From: Desulfuromonas acetexigens
GTDB lineage: Bacteria; Desulfobacterota; Desulfuromonadia; Desulfuromonadales; Trichloromonadaceae
Assembly (NCBI RefSeq): GCF_900111775.1
Contig: NZ_FOJJ01000001.1
Span: 523,355 to 587,354, forward strand
DNA length: 64,000 nucleotides
Direction: 5' to 3'
Below the pieces are notes generated by a model. The model was not told the origin of the DNA. It ran no database searches and was given only the letters and a program-made list of their open reading frames with translations. How positions within the stretch are numbered: the stretch's first letter is position 1; each line of letters begins with the position of its first letter. A program made the translations under genes and the position numbers. Positions 8,874 to 18,795 of the stretch are shown in pieces.

Positions 8874-9953
8874 CTATCTCCTGGGGAATCGACTGCCGAA
8901 AATCAGAAGCAGATACCCCCCGGTGCCAAGACCCACAGCCAGAAAAAAGCGCCCGGGCAGCCATCGGCATACCCGGCGCAAGGGCTTTTCCCAACGATCG
9001 AGACAGGGGGTCTTTTCACCGCGAAAATCGCGATTGCGCCGCAGCCCCAGGCGAACATCGAGGACCAGCAACAGTTGCCAGGCATTGTCCAGGGCAAACG
9101 CTGCCGAATCATAGCAGAGACGCCACCTTTCCCGCCATGGCCGATCGCGCAATAACCCCCACACGGCTCGAGCAGGGGCTCGTAGGTCGATGCGGCCGGC
9201 TTGATCCTGAACCCGGTAAAGGCCGGGCGCCGCCCGCAGAAAATCGAACCAGCCGACGGCCAGGGCGTTGAGGATCAAGGCATTGAGCCATTGCCGACGA
9301 AACAGGCCTTCAGCGACAAAACGGCGAGCCGATGTCGTGATTTCCGCCGGCAACAAGAGCCATTTCCCCTGCTGAAAGACTCGCTCCGCGAAGCGCTCAT
9401 CCTCGAGAAAAGACAGATCGGTAGCGAAGGGGCCAAGGCGGGAGAAGAGCTGTCGCTGGAGCAGAAAACCCTGGTCGCCATGAATGCAGCCGGGCCGGTT
9501 TTGCCGCGCCTTGCTTTCATAAAAGGCATAGACGCCGGGATGGTGCCCGCCGGTGTCGGCAAAACGCAAGGCGAAACGCCCGGCGATAAGGGGAGCGGCC
9601 AGGCGTTCGCTCTCGGCGATTAAGTGCCCTACCCCACGGGCCAGCGCGGTCGGATCGGCGAAGCGGCTGTCGGCATGAAGAAAGAGCAGCCATTCCCCCC
9701 TCGCCCAGCGAACACCGGCATTGAACTGCGTTCCCCGGCCGGCCGGGGAGTCGACCTGCACCAGATGAAAATCGGTCACCGCCGACGCGGCAAGGGAACG
9801 GGTGTCGTCCCGCGAGCCGCCGTCAACGATGATCAGCTCAAAAGCGATTCCCCGCTGTTGTCCGAGGTTCTCCAGCAACTCCGGCAGAGTCCCCTCTTCG
9901 TTGAGGGTCGGGACGATGACAGAGAGTTCCGGAAGGCCAACCGGGTTAGACAT
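8874..9953 (-). CDS. Family 2 glycosyltransferase (TIGR04283-like)
   Basis: GT-A fold glycosyltransferase, 359 residues. The N-terminal SVIVPTLNEEGTLPELL, the nucleotide-sugar segment IIVDGGSRDDT, and the LFLHADSRF motif (DxD-like metal site) at about 90-98 match the group annotated as transferase 2 of rSAM/selenodomain clusters. HGDQGFLL at about 163-170 and LEDERFAERV are conserved in that group. Unlike most members (about 230 residues) it has an extra C-terminal region of about 120 residues with hydrophobic segments (FALDNAWQLLLVLDV, FFLAVGLGTGGYLLLIFG), so it may be membrane-attached. Substrate unknown. A terminator separates it from metK. Confidence 0.8.
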   Translation of the reverse strand: MSNPVGLPELSVIVPTLNEEGTLPELLENLGQQRGIAFELIIVDGGSRDDTRSLAASAVTDFHLVQVDSPAGRGTQFNAGVRWARGEWLLFLHADSRFADPTALARGVGHLIAESERLAAPLIAGRFALRFADTGGHHPGVYAFYESKARQNRPGCIHGDQGFLLQRQLFSRLGPFATDLSFLEDERFAERVFQQGKWLLLPAEITTSARRFVAEGLFRRQWLNALILNALAVGWFDFLRAAPGLYRVQDQAGRIDLRAPARAVWGLLRDRPWRERWRLCYDSAAFALDNAWQLLLVLDVRLGLRRNRDFRGEKTPCLDRWEKPLRRVCRWLPGRFFLAVGLGTGGYLLLIFGSRFPRR

Positions 9954-9970
9954 CGGTCAGCACAAAACAG

Positions 9971-10000
9971 CGAAAGAAAAGGCGAACCTTGCGGTTCGCC
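9971..10000 (-). terminator. metK intrinsic terminator
   Basis: A GGCGAACC / GGTTCGCC stem is followed on the minus strand by TTTTCTTTCG, 26 bases after the metK stop. Confidence 0.85.
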
Positions 10001-10025
10001 TTTCGGGTTCCTTAACCATCCCCGA

Positions 10026-11195
10026 TCAGAGTCCGGCGCGACTGCGCAGGGAATCGATCCGGTCGGTGCGCTCCCAGGTGAACTCGGGGAGTTCCCGGCC
10101 GAAATGGCCGTAGGCGGCCGTCTTGCGGTAGATGGGACGGAGCAGGTCGAGGGTTTCGATAATGGCGCGGGGGCGCATATCGAATTCCTCCCGAGCGATG
10201 CGGGCGATCTCATTGGAGGGGAGCTTGCCCGTGCCGAAGGTATTGATCATAACCGAAACCGGCTCGGCCACGCCGATGGCGTAGGCCACCTGCACCTCGC
10301 ACTTGTCGGCGAGGCCCGCCGCAACGAGGTTCTTGGCCACGTAGCGAGCCATGTAAGAAGCGCTGCGGTCGACCTTCGAGGGATCCTTGCCAGAGAAAGC
10401 GCCGCCGCCGTGGGAACCCTGGCCGCCGTAGGTATCGACGATGATCTTGCGCCCGGTCAGACCGCAGTCCCCCATCGGACCGCCAACGACGAAACGTCCC
10501 GTCGGATTGATGAAATATTTGGTCTTTTCATCCAGCAGGTTGTCGGGAATGACTTTTTTCACGACTTCTTCGATAATCGCTTCCTTGAGGGTCTCGTAGC
10601 TGACATCGGGGGCGTGTTGAGAAGAAACGACAACGGCATCGACCCGAATCGGCTTATCGTTGATGTACTGGATGGAAACCTGGGACTTGCCGTCCGGCCG
10701 CAGGAAGGAAAGAAGCCCACTCTTGCGCACGTCGCTGAGCCGCTTCGCCAGTTTATGGGCGAAGGTGATGGGCATGGGCATGAGCTCACGGGTTTCGTTG
10801 CAGGCATAGCCGAACATCAAGCCCTGATCTCCGGCCCCCTGCTCCTTGTGCAGGCCCTCCCCTTCGGTCACGCCTTGGGAGATATCCGGGGACTGGCGAT
10901 CGATGGAAGTCAAGACGGCGCAGGTTTCCCAGTCGAAACCCATGGCCGAGTCATTGTAACCGATTTCCTTGATCGCCTCGCGGACGATGACCGGATAGTC
11001 AATGCGGGCGTTGGTGGTGATTTCGCCGGCGATCATCGCCATTCCGGTGGTGACCAGGGTTTCACAAGCCACACGGGAGTGGGGATCCTGGGCGAGGATG
11101 GCATCGAGGATGCTGTCGGAAACCTGATCGGCGACCTTGTCGGGATGCCCCTCGGTAACGGATTCGGAGGTGAAAAGAAAATCGGTCATGGCCAT
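10026..11195 (-). CDS. metK: S-adenosylmethionine synthetase
   Basis: Cytoplasmic enzyme making SAM from methionine and ATP, 389 residues, normal size. The N-terminal [13 protein letters not shown] is the family signature, with the ATP/metal-binding His and Asp. The second signature [17 protein letters not shown] binds phosphates. The start is the ATG giving MAMTDFLF, with GGAG about 10 bases upstream; the longer frame upstream is not conserved. No SAM riboswitch is visible in the roughly 100-base gap to the EI gene. Confidence 0.96.
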   Translation of the reverse strand: MAMTDFLFTSESVTEGHPDKVADQVSDSILDAILAQDPHSRVACETLVTTGMAMIAGEITTNARIDYPVIVREAIKEIGYNDSAMGFDWETCAVLTSIDRQSPDISQGVTEGEGLHKEQGAGDQGLMFGYACNETRELMPMPITFAHKLAKRLSDVRKSGLLSFLRPDGKSQVSIQYINDKPIRVDAVVVSSQHAPDVSYETLKEAIIEEVVKKVIPDNLLDEKTKYFINPTGRFVVGGPMGDCGLTGRKIIVDTYGGQGSHGGGAFSGKDPSKVDRSASYMARYVAKNLVAAGLADKCEVQVAYAIGVAEPVSVMINTFGTGKLPSNEIARIAREEFDMRPRAIIETLDLLRPIYRKTAAYGHFGRELPEFTWERTDRIDSLRSRAGL

Positions 11196-11293
11196 GGAGT
11201 GTCTTCTCCCTTGAAATAACGGAATATCTTGATCCGGTTGAAAAAAGCGTTTTATAGCAAGTGCCGGCGTCGGGGTCAATAACAAAGAGGGAA

Positions 11294-13078
11294 TCAGGGG
11301 GCCGGGGGGCGGAAGAGCACGGGAAAACGCCGGGTCATTTCATCTTCCAGGCAGCGATTAATCTCGGAAGCGGTCGGAAGAGTCAACAATTGTTCCAGGA
11401 GATCTTCCCCTTCCGAGCGGCGGACCTGACGCAGCACCTCTTTGACCCGAGGGATGCTGGGCGGGTTCATGGAGAGCTCGTCGAAGCCGAGCCCGAGCAG
11501 CACCAGCGTATAGAGAGGATCGGAAGCCATTTCACCGCACATCCCGACGGGAATCGACGCCGCCCGCGCCGCCTGGCAGATCAAGCGCAGGGCACGAAGG
11601 ATGGCGGGGTGCAAGGGCTCATAAAGATAGGCTACATGCTCGTTGCCGCGATCGACGGCGAGAAAATACTGAATCAGATCATTGGTGCCGACGGAGAAGA
11701 AATCGACTTCTCGCGCCAGCAGGTCGGCGATGAGCGCCGCCGAGGGGATTTCGATCATGATCCCGATGGGTAGCCCGGGGTCGTAGGCGACCCCTTCCGC
11801 GGTCAGTTCAGCCTTAACCTCCTCACACAGTTCCCGGCAAGCCCAGAGTTCGGCGACGCCCGAGATCATCGGCAACATCAGTCGCGCCTGGCCGAAGGCC
11901 GAAGCCCTGAAGATGGCTCGCAACTGGGTCTTAAAGAGCCGCCGTTCCTTAAGGGAAAAACGCACCGCTCGCAGACCCAGGGCCGGATTAAGTTCGTCGG
12001 AAATATTGATTTCCGGGGCCAACTTGTCGCCGCCGAGATCGAGAGAGCGAATAGTCACCGGCTGCGGCGCCATGGCCTCCAGCACCGCTCGGTACGCGCT
12101 GAGCTGCTCCTCCTCGCCCGGCGGGGCGGAGCGGTTGAGGTAGAGGAATTCGGAACGGAACAGGCCGACCCCTTCGGCGCCGTGGCGCAGGGCCAGAGGA
12201 AGTTCCTCGGTCAGTTCGACATTCCCCCGCAAATGAACCCGGACACCATCCAGGGTTTCTCCCGGCAGCAGGCACAAGCCAAGCAGTTCTTCATCCCGCG
12301 CCGCCTGAATCAACTGTTTCCGCCGATATTCAGTAATAGTGGCGGCACCGGGGTTGAGGATCAGAATTCCGAGGTAGCCGTCGACGATCACGGAGAGGCC
12401 GCTGGGGACGCGCACGGTCAACGTTTCGAGACCAACCACGGCCGGAATCCCTAAAGAGCGGGCCAATATGGCGGTATGAGAGGTCCGTCCGCCGAGATCG
12501 GTAGCGAAACCGATGACCCGAGCCTTGTCCATCTGCATGGTATCGGCGGGGGAAAGATCGTGGGCGATCACCACCACCTGATCGGAGATCCCGGCGATCG
12601 GTTGCTGTGTATACCCCTTGAGGTTACGCAACAGGCGTTCTCCCACGGAGTCGATATCGGAGCGCCGCTCCCGGAGATATTCGTCCTCGATCGCGTCGAA
12701 GACTTCTCGAAACTTCTTAAGGGTGCGCTTCAACGCCCCTTCGGCATTGAGAAAATCCTCTTGAATCAGCTTGACTACCCCATCCAGGAGCAGACGGTCT
12801 TCAAGAATCAGTAAATGGGTGTCGATGATGTAGAGATGCTCTGCCAGCTCCCGTGCGGCAACCGTCTCACGGACTTCGTTGAGCTGCCGCTTGGAACTGT
12901 CCACCGCCGCCATGAAAGCCGCGACCTCACCGGCGACCTCCCCCGGCGCGACCCTCCGCTCGATCGCGGAAAGACGCTGGCGGTCGATCACATGGGTGCG
13001 GCCCAGAGCGATGCCCGGCGACGCCGCCACCCCAACCAACAGGGTGTCCTCGGGGATGTTAGTCTTCACCAAAACCAT
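11294..13078 (-). CDS. ptsI: PTS enzyme I (PEP-protein phosphotransferase)
   Basis: Cytoplasmic EI that autophosphorylates from PEP and passes the phosphate to HPr, about 594 residues. The swivel-domain active site [21 protein letters not shown] carries the phosphorylated His near residue 187. The PEP-binding barrel shows [26 protein letters not shown] and the C-terminal GMCGEMASD. No GAF domain precedes it, so it is PtsI-type and not PtsP. The ATG giving [11 protein letters not shown] overlaps the HPr gene by 20 bases. It ends the mannose-PTS/HPr run. Confidence 0.94.
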   Translation of the reverse strand: MVLVKTNIPEDTLLVGVAASPGIALGRTHVIDRQRLSAIERRVAPGEVAGEVAAFMAAVDSSKRQLNEVRETVAARELAEHLYIIDTHLLILEDRLLLDGVVKLIQEDFLNAEGALKRTLKKFREVFDAIEDEYLRERRSDIDSVGERLLRNLKGYTQQPIAGISDQVVVIAHDLSPADTMQMDKARVIGFATDLGGRTSHTAILARSLGIPAVVGLETLTVRVPSGLSVIVDGYLGILILNPGAATITEYRRKQLIQAARDEELLGLCLLPGETLDGVRVHLRGNVELTEELPLALRHGAEGVGLFRSEFLYLNRSAPPGEEEQLSAYRAVLEAMAPQPVTIRSLDLGGDKLAPEINISDELNPALGLRAVRFSLKERRLFKTQLRAIFRASAFGQARLMLPMISGVAELWACRELCEEVKAELTAEGVAYDPGLPIGIMIEIPSAALIADLLAREVDFFSVGTNDLIQYFLAVDRGNEHVAYLYEPLHPAILRALRLICQAARAASIPVGMCGEMASDPLYTLVLLGLGFDELSMNPPSIPRVKEVLRQVRRSEGEDLLEQLLTLPTASEINRCLEDEMTRRFPVLFRPPAP

Positions 13079-13325
13079 TTTCCACCAATTGGGCAATGGC
13101 CAAGAAGGCCTCTTCCATGTCGGGTCCGGAAACGCTGATTTCGATCTGCGATCCCTTCGGGGCGGCGAGCATGAGAATCCCCATGATGCTTTTGCCGTTG
13201 ACTTCCATCCCCTCTTTTTCGACGGTCACATCCGACTGGAAGCGATTGGCCGTCTGCACCAGTTGGGCCGCGGCACGGGCATGGAGACCCAACCGATTAA
13301 CAATGGTAAAACGCTGTTTTTTCAT
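13059..13325 (-). CDS. ptsH: Phosphocarrier protein HPr
   Basis: HPr, 88 residues. It carries phosphate from EI to EIIA through His15 in NRLGLHARAAA and contains the regulatory Ser region GKSIMGILML (around Ser46), the target of HPr kinase. An hprK gene 3 kb upstream in the same run makes Ser phosphorylation plausible here. It overlaps the EI gene and follows the IID gene. Confidence 0.95.
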   Translation of the reverse strand: MKKQRFTIVNRLGLHARAAAQLVQTANRFQSDVTVEKEGMEVNGKSIMGILMLAAPKGSQIEISVSGPDMEEAFLAIAQLVENGFGED

Positions 13326-13376
13326 CGATTCATCCCCGAAGACAACGTAGTTTGACAGGCAAATCCACGCCTCGGA

Positions 13377-14111
13377 TCAGCCAAAAAAAACCAAAAGAAC
13401 CGCCGACATGAGCAGGATCAGGATCAGGTTGGACACGCCCAGGCGGGCGAGCCCGCCAAGTAGCACGACAGGCAGAAGAGCACAAGGGCCCCAGGCCAGG
13501 GCGACTTCTGCCCCACGCAGGGTATCGGAAACGAGCACGGCGGACAGGGCACCGAGAAGCAGGGCGGTCCCTTCCTTGCAACGCACCGCCAGATCGGGCA
13601 GGTGGTAGCGCTGAACCCGACCGATCATCCCCGGTCCGTACCGGTAACCGCCATGCAGACCAGCGATCAAAGCCCAGCCGTGAGGAAGATTGAAGAGCAG
13701 TAGAAAAGCCAGCGGCGCCCACCAGAATCCGGCCGCAGCCAGCAGCAGAGCCAACGCGGCGGCAAGGGGACGCAGCCCGCCCCAGAAAAAAGCATCCCCC
13801 ATCGCCGCGAAGGGCGCCATGATCATGCCTTTGAATTCGCTGACATCAAGCGAGCCCTCGGCGTGAAGGGAGCGCTCTTCTTCGAGGGCCAGGGTTGTTC
13901 CGAGAATCGGTCCGGCCATGAAGGGATGGGAGTTGAAATATTCCAGATGTCGCTGGCAGGCCAAGACCAGATCCTCATCACGATAGATAAAACGCAGAGC
14001 CGGGTAGAGAATATAGAGAACTCCAAGGCTTTGCATGCGCTCGTAATTCCAACTCGCCTGCAGCAGGGGCAGGCGCAGCAGAATCCGTAAACGGATTCCC
14101 AGCGGCAGCAT
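13377..14111 (-). CDS. PTS mannose-family IID component
   Basis: EIID membrane subunit of a mannose/fructose/sorbose-family PTS permease, about 244 residues, slightly short for the family (about 270). N-terminal QASWNYERMQSLG and FNSHPFMAGPILG are family motifs. Membrane segments are concentrated in the C-terminal half. The start overlaps the IIC stop as TGATG, so the shorter start (MLPLGIRLRI) is chosen over the long frame. The sugar cannot be read from sequence. Confidence 0.9.
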   Translation of the reverse strand: MLPLGIRLRILLRLPLLQASWNYERMQSLGVLYILYPALRFIYRDEDLVLACQRHLEYFNSHPFMAGPILGTTLALEEERSLHAEGSLDVSEFKGMIMAPFAAMGDAFFWGGLRPLAAALALLLAAAGFWWAPLAFLLLFNLPHGWALIAGLHGGYRYGPGMIGRVQRYHLPDLAVRCKEGTALLLGALSAVLVSDTLRGAEVALAWGPCALLPVVLLGGLARLGVSNLILILLMSAVLLVFFG

Positions 14112-14806
14112 CAGAACCCCTCCCGCAAAAAGTAAACAAGAAGAAAAGCCAGAATATACAGAACCAGAATGCGTCGATTGCGCAAGGCCCCGAGGAAGAC
14201 CGCTGTTCCCACCAGCGGAAAAGCCAGGGCCAGCCAAGGAGTGGCGTCACCGACCTTGGCCAGCAGATACGGGGCCAGCCAGGGCAAAAGCAATGAACCG
14301 GGAAGGATGATCCCGAGATAGGTTCCCAGTGACGCCAAAGCGAAAAAACCCAAACCGAGCAGATGCCAGCGGGTCGCGGCCACCGGGCGCTGCCGCGACA
14401 GGTCCTGTTCAGCCAGGATCAGCAACCGACCGTTACCCTGCCGGGCCAAGTGGTCAAAGATCTGGCCGCACTTGCCTAGTGGCAGGGCGACCAACAGGCA
14501 GAGCAGGAGCATAGGCAGCCCCTCGACACCGGCGCTGGCGCCCATCATCAGAGCTAGAGTCGTACCACCCACCGCAATCTGGGTGTCGTCGGGAGGAATC
14601 GCCGCCCCGACCGGCAAACGCCCCAGCCACAGAAGTTCGAGTAGTGTTCCGGCCTGCAGGCCAAGTTGGAAATCCCCCAGAACCCAACCGGTCAGCGGTG
14701 CGGCGACAATCGGTCGACAGATGAGTAATTGCAGGATGGCGGTCCGGTCGAGCCCAACCAGCAGAGCGACCAGTCCGGCGTAGAGATAGTCCAGCGACCA
14801 GGCCAT
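14111..14806 (-). CDS. PTS mannose-family IIC component
   Basis: EIIC membrane subunit, about 231 residues with several hydrophobic helices. Family features include GLDRTAILQLLICRPIVAAPLTGW and LGDFQLGLQAGTLLELLWLG near the N-terminus, followed by PPDDTQIAVGG. The ATG lies one base after the IIB stop, giving tight coupling IIB-IIC-IID. Confidence 0.9.
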   Translation of the reverse strand: MAWSLDYLYAGLVALLVGLDRTAILQLLICRPIVAAPLTGWVLGDFQLGLQAGTLLELLWLGRLPVGAAIPPDDTQIAVGGTTLALMMGASAGVEGLPMLLLCLLVALPLGKCGQIFDHLARQGNGRLLILAEQDLSRQRPVAATRWHLLGLGFFALASLGTYLGIILPGSLLLPWLAPYLLAKVGDATPWLALAFPLVGTAVFLGALRNRRILVLYILAFLLVYFLREGF

Positions 14807-14807
14807 C

Positions 14808-15296
14808 TCACCCCTCCGGCAGCGGGGAGAGTTTCCTCCAATCCCGTTCACGATCGGCGGGAATACACTGGGCAACGACCCGGACGCCGGCCGCTTCGAG
14901 TTGGCTCAAGTTGGCGAGATCCTCGAGGGCGAAGGCAATGGTGCAGGAAACCCGGCGCCGGTTCTCGCCACCATGCAGGTTACCGAGATTGAGCTTGCCG
15001 TAAAGCACCCCGAGCCGGTAAAGGGTCAAAGCATCCGCGGAAGTGGCGAGCAGGAGCAGCACCTTGCGGTCGATCAGAATCCCCCCCGAAAGGAGTTTGG
15101 CGGCATCAGCAAGACTTTCGACAAAAACCCCCACCCCCTTGGGGACGGCGGCGGTCATGAGAATTTTGCGCATAGGATTGCCCGCCACGAGGTCATTGGC
15201 CACCAGAATACAGTCGGCGTGCAGATAGGGCACCCAAGATTCCAGAACCTGACCGTGGATCAAACGATTATCGATGCGGGCAAGAACAATGCTCAT
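14808..15296 (-). CDS. PTS mannose-family IIB component
   Basis: Cytoplasmic EIIB, 162 residues. The phosphorylated His lies in RIDNRLIHGQV near residue 14. ILVANDLVAGNPM and the following fold match the sorbose-IIB family. It takes phosphate from IIA and hands it to the sugar in the IIC/IID channel. Confidence 0.92.
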   Translation of the reverse strand: MSIVLARIDNRLIHGQVLESWVPYLHADCILVANDLVAGNPMRKILMTAAVPKGVGVFVESLADAAKLLSGGILIDRKVLLLLATSADALTLYRLGVLYGKLNLGNLHGGENRRRVSCTIAFALEDLANLSQLEAAGVRVVAQCIPADRERDWRKLSPLPEG

Positions 15297-15315
15297 GCGT
15301 ACTCGCGAAAAGAAG

Positions 15316-15717
15316 TTATTTTTTCAACAACTCGCTCGGAAGAAAAATCCCCTGCTCGCCGCAGGCCTTGAGGAGTACTGCGAGTTCCTCCAGGGAAAGC
15401 CCTTCACCGCTGTTGAAAAATTTCAGAACCATCGGCAGATTGACGCCGGTCACCACCTCAACCCGCTCCTGTTCGAGAAAAGCCAGGCTGATATTGGAAG
15501 GGGTTCCCCCGAACATGTCGGTCAGGATGATGACGCCCTCGCCGTCTTGGCCCACTTTGTTTATCGCCACGGCGATCCCTTCGCGGATCGCGTCGACGCT
15601 GTCTCCCATGTCGATACTGACGGCCCGGGCCTGCGCGGTAGGTCCAATAATCATTTCCGCCGCATGGAGAAATTCCTCGCCCAAATGGGCATGGGTGGCG
15701 ATAACCAGTCCAATCAT
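15316..15717 (-). CDS. PTS mannose-family IIA component
   Basis: Cytoplasmic EIIA, 133 residues. It begins MIGLVIATHAHLGEEFL, where the phosphorylated His is in THAHLG (position 9 or 11), and contains LTDMFGGTPSN. The ATG sits one base after the rapZ stop; the longer frame is overlap with rapZ. Separate IIA and IIB genes differ from the fused E. coli ManX. Confidence 0.93.
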   Translation of the reverse strand: MIGLVIATHAHLGEEFLHAAEMIIGPTAQARAVSIDMGDSVDAIREGIAVAINKVGQDGEGVIILTDMFGGTPSNISLAFLEQERVEVVTGVNLPMVLKFFNSGEGLSLEELAVLLKACGEQGIFLPSELLKK

Positions 15718-15718
15718 C

Positions 15719-16594
15719 TTATTTTTGCCCCTTGTTGATGTCGCGATGAACCACATCGAGCGTGACATCCGCCTCGGCAAAGCTGGCGCGCAAGGTCTCG
15801 ACGATAGTGACACTGCGATGCTGGCCACCGGTGCAGCCGATGGAAACGGTCAGATAACTTTTCCCCTCCCGCCGATACTGGGGCAGTAAAAAGGTAAAAA
15901 GCGCCTCAAACCGTTCAAGAAATTCGCGGGTTTCCGGATGAGCCAAGACATAGTCGCGCACCCGCGAATCTAGTCCGGTCAACGGTTGCAGTTCGGGAAC
16001 GAAATGGGGATTCGGCAGGAAACGCACATCCATGACCAAATCGGACTCGGCGGGCAGACCGTAACGAAAACCAAAAGATTGCAGATGCACGACCAGGGGC
16101 AGGGCTTCCCCGGCACCGCGTACCCGGCGCACCACGACATCGCGCAACTGATGCGGCGTCAATCGTGAGGAGTCGATAATCGCCGTCGCCTGCCCACGTA
16201 GTTCGGCGAGCAGCAAACGCTCTTGGCGAATCCCCTCGGCCACTCCCTCCCGCAGAGCAAGAGGGTGGCGACGCCGGGTTTCCGAATAGCGACGGATCAA
16301 GGCCTCATCAGAGGCGTCGAAAAAGAAAATCTCCAGCTCATAACCGGCCTGGCGCACCTCTTCCAACGTCGCTTCAAACCCGGCCAAAAATCCGCGATTT
16401 CGGATATCGATAACGACCGCCACCTCCGAGGTAAAACGCACCCCCTGCTCGACCAGTCCAAGGAATTCAGGCAACAGGGCGAGGGGCAGATTATCGACGA
16501 CGAAGAAACCTTCGTCCTCCAGGGCGCGCGCCGCCGAACTCTTGCCGGAGCCGGAAAGACCGGTAATGATGATGACTCGCTTGCGACTACTCAA
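15719..16594 (-). CDS. rapZ: RNase adapter RapZ (YvcJ-like NTPase)
   Basis: P-loop NTPase/RNA-binding protein of about 291 residues. Walker A is GLSGSGKS near residue 10. The C-terminal domain has SFGFRYGLPAESDLVMDVRFLPNP and the signature GCTGGQHRSV. In enterobacteria RapZ regulates glmS through small RNAs; the role here is inferred from family. I place the start at TTG (16594), with GGAG 6 bases upstream, overlapping the hprK stop by 8 bases. An ATG further upstream would overlap hprK more and has no Shine-Dalgarno. Confidence 0.92.
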   Translation of the reverse strand: MSSRKRVIIITGLSGSGKSSAARALEDEGFFVVDNLPLALLPEFLGLVEQGVRFTSEVAVVIDIRNRGFLAGFEATLEEVRQAGYELEIFFFDASDEALIRRYSETRRRHPLALREGVAEGIRQERLLLAELRGQATAIIDSSRLTPHQLRDVVVRRVRGAGEALPLVVHLQSFGFRYGLPAESDLVMDVRFLPNPHFVPELQPLTGLDSRVRDYVLAHPETREFLERFEALFTFLLPQYRREGKSYLTVSIGCTGGQHRSVTIVETLRASFAEADVTLDVVHRDINKGQK

Positions 16595-17561
16595 GATTAT
16601 CTCCAATGATGGAATGGGCATGCAGCCAAGCCGTTTCCGCCATGCGTTTTTCCAGCCGATCCTGAAATTCCCGGGCGCTGTGGTACCCCATCTCTTTGAG
16701 CAGCTGATTACGGGCCGCGACTTCAACGATGGTGGTGATGTTGCGCCCGGGACGCACCGGAATTTTCAACAGGGGAATCGCCAGCCCGAGGATTTCATAG
16801 CGCATCTCCTCAAGGCCGAGCCGGTCAAATTCGGCCTCGTCCCGCCACTCTACCAGCTCGATGGCGAGATCGATTTTTTTGCGCTCGCGGGTGGCGGCCA
16901 CCCCGAAGAGATGACGGATATTGATGATCCCCAGTCCGCGGATTTCCATATGATAGTGCAGCAGATCGTTCCCTTCGCCGAAGAGCACCGCGGGCAGTTT
17001 CATGCGGATCTTGACGACGTCGTCAGCCACCAGCTTGTGCCCCTTGAGAACCAGATCAAGGGCGCATTCGCTCTTGCCGATCCCGCTCTTTCCCAGCAGC
17101 AGCACGCCGACACCGAGGATATCCACCAACACCCCGTGAACGGTGGTGGAAGGTAGCAGTCGTTCTTCAAGGAATTGGGTAATCAGGGAAATAAACCGGG
17201 AACTCTGATGCTGAGAACGCAGCAATGGAATCGCATATTGCTCAGCGCAATCGATCAGCAGGCGTGGAGGAATCTGGCCTTTGGTGATGATGAAACAAGA
17301 GACGTCGAGTTCGCAGAGTCCCCGCAGATGGCGATCGGCTACCTGCGGATCAAGCTGTTCGAGATAGCTCAACTCGGTAGACCCGAGAACCTGAATCCGG
17401 TCGGGATGAAGATTGGTGGTATAACCGGCAATAGCCAAGCCGGGCTTCTGGATACGGGGTACCTGAATACGCTTGTCCAGACCGCGCTCGCCAGCGAGCA
17501 ATTCGAGATCGAGACCGGCCTCTTTTTCGGCCAGCAGCTCTTGGATACTCAGACCAGCCAT
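16587..17561 (-). CDS. hprK: HPr kinase/phosphorylase
   Basis: Bifunctional HPr(Ser) kinase/phosphorylase, 324 residues. The N-terminal domain is followed by the C-terminal catalytic domain with Walker A GKSGIGKS at about 155, LVADDVV and the capping signature EIRGLGIIN. With ptsH, EI, mannose EII, rapZ, ptsN and rpoN alongside, it belongs to the regulatory PTS block found in many non-enteric proteobacteria, not a Gram-positive catabolite system. Confidence 0.95.
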   Translation of the reverse strand: MAGLSIQELLAEKEAGLDLELLAGERGLDKRIQVPRIQKPGLAIAGYTTNLHPDRIQVLGSTELSYLEQLDPQVADRHLRGLCELDVSCFIITKGQIPPRLLIDCAEQYAIPLLRSQHQSSRFISLITQFLEERLLPSTTVHGVLVDILGVGVLLLGKSGIGKSECALDLVLKGHKLVADDVVKIRMKLPAVLFGEGNDLLHYHMEIRGLGIINIRHLFGVAATRERKKIDLAIELVEWRDEAEFDRLGLEEMRYEILGLAIPLLKIPVRPGRNITTIVEVAARNQLLKEMGYHSAREFQDRLEKRMAETAWLHAHSIIGDNLE

Positions 17562-17611
17562 GCTTTTGCATATACCTGGGGTTCGCGATGGACGGGGAAA
17601 GGAAAAAACCT

Positions 17612-18070
17612 TTACATCCGGTCTTCTTCCTCAGCGATGATGGTGTACAGATCCTCCGCCGGAGCGTCGATGAGACGGCGCCGTACCGCGGGATTCTTCA
17701 GCAGCTTGGAGATTCGGGCCAGGGTTTTCAAATGCACCCCCACCGACTCCTCGGGGGCCACTAACAGGAAAAAGAGATGGGCTTGGCGACCATCCATCGA
17801 ATCGAAGTCAACCCCCCCGCGACTGCGTCCGAAAGCCAGCAGCAGCCGGTCGAGCCGGGCAAGTTTACCGTGGGGTATAGCGACCCCTTCGCCGATACCG
17901 GTGCTCCCCAAAGCTTCCCGTTCATGGAGAACGCGCAGAACCTCTTCGGGATCCAGGTTACCAAAAGCCTTGGCGAGGACATCGGTCAACTCACCCAAAG
18001 CCTCTTCCTTCCCGGTCGCCTTCAGTTCGCCAGCAATTGCGTTCGGATTCAACAGTTCTGCAATCTTCAT
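17612..18070 (-). CDS. ptsN: Nitrogen-regulatory PTS IIA protein (IIA-Ntr)
   Basis: IIA-Ntr, about 152 residues, fructose/mannitol IIA fold. The active His is in GVAIPHGKLARLDR near residue 66, with VGVHLKTLARISKLLKN after it. It lies between hpf and hprK in the rpoN gene neighbourhood, its classical location. The ATG giving MKIAELLNPNAI is preferred over the GTG three codons earlier. Confidence 0.93.
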   Translation of the reverse strand: MKIAELLNPNAIAGELKATGKEEALGELTDVLAKAFGNLDPEEVLRVLHEREALGSTGIGEGVAIPHGKLARLDRLLLAFGRSRGGVDFDSMDGRQAHLFFLLVAPEESVGVHLKTLARISKLLKNPAVRRRLIDAPAEDLYTIIAEEEDRM

Positions 18071-18155
18071 GATCTGCACTTTTTAACGGGTTGGCAAACG
18101 GGCAACGGCCCGACGACGAAAACCGCTCGCTTCATCGTCGGGCCGTGCCAGGAAC

Positions 18156-18704
18156 TTACTTGCTTTGGGGAACAATCAGGCCGTAGTTACCATCCTTGCG
18201 GCGATAGACGACGTTGATTTCATCGGTCGTCGAATCAGTAAAGACGATAAAATCCTTGTGCAGCAGGTCCATCTGCATGACCGCTTCCTCGACAGCCATC
18301 GGCTTGACCGGGAAACTGTTGCTGCGGATGATGGTCGGCTCAGGGGCCCCCAGATCGATACTATCGGCGGCGAAAACGGTCTTTTGAATCTGCCGTTCCT
18401 TGCCACTGGCGGGCTTGTGTTTTTTCAGCTTTTCCTTGTAGCGCTTCAACTGCCGCTCGATCTTGTCGATAACGGAATCGATAGCGGCATACATGTCGTT
18501 GGTTTCTTCAGAGGCCTTGATGGTGATTCCCTTGGCGCTGATCGTCACCACCGCCTTGTGGCGGATTTTTTTCTCGACGGAAAGGAAAGCCTGGCCATCG
18601 ATCGGCTCGTCGATATATTTCTTGACCCGCTCCAGCTTCTCCGCGACATAGGCACGAACCGGCTCGCTGACTTCCATATGTCTGAATGTCACATCAATCT
18701 GCAT
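18156..18704 (-). CDS. hpf: Ribosome hibernation promoting factor, long form
   Basis: HPF/YfiA family, about 182 residues. The N-terminal S30AE domain (MQIDVTFRHMEVSEPVRAYV) binds the 30S decoding centre. The C-terminal domain (IIRSNSFPVKPMAVEEAVMQM, FVFTDSTTDEINVVYRRKDGNYGLI) is the dimerisation module of the long form, which forms 100S ribosome dimers alone. The start has GGGAGG upstream; the longer frame runs into rpoN intergenic DNA. Confidence 0.94.
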   Translation of the reverse strand: MQIDVTFRHMEVSEPVRAYVAEKLERVKKYIDEPIDGQAFLSVEKKIRHKAVVTISAKGITIKASEETNDMYAAIDSVIDKIERQLKRYKEKLKKHKPASGKERQIQKTVFAADSIDLGAPEPTIIRSNSFPVKPMAVEEAVMQMDLLHKDFIVFTDSTTDEINVVYRRKDGNYGLIVPQSK

Positions 18705-18795
18705 GGTTGAAACCTCCCAATGATTAAGTTTCTCCCGGTGAAACCAGCTTGTTACCCAGTATAACGATTCCTGGGAGCTTAGCCACCGTGAAGAA

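Noticed and set aside
9624..11219. 531-codon plus-strand frame opposite metK
   Set aside because: Shadow of metK and the glycosyltransferase; no family motifs, while the minus frames match well-known proteins.
11196..11293. SAM riboswitch before metK
   Set aside because: The gap of about 100 bases has no paired elements resembling SAM-I, SAM-II or SAM-IV.
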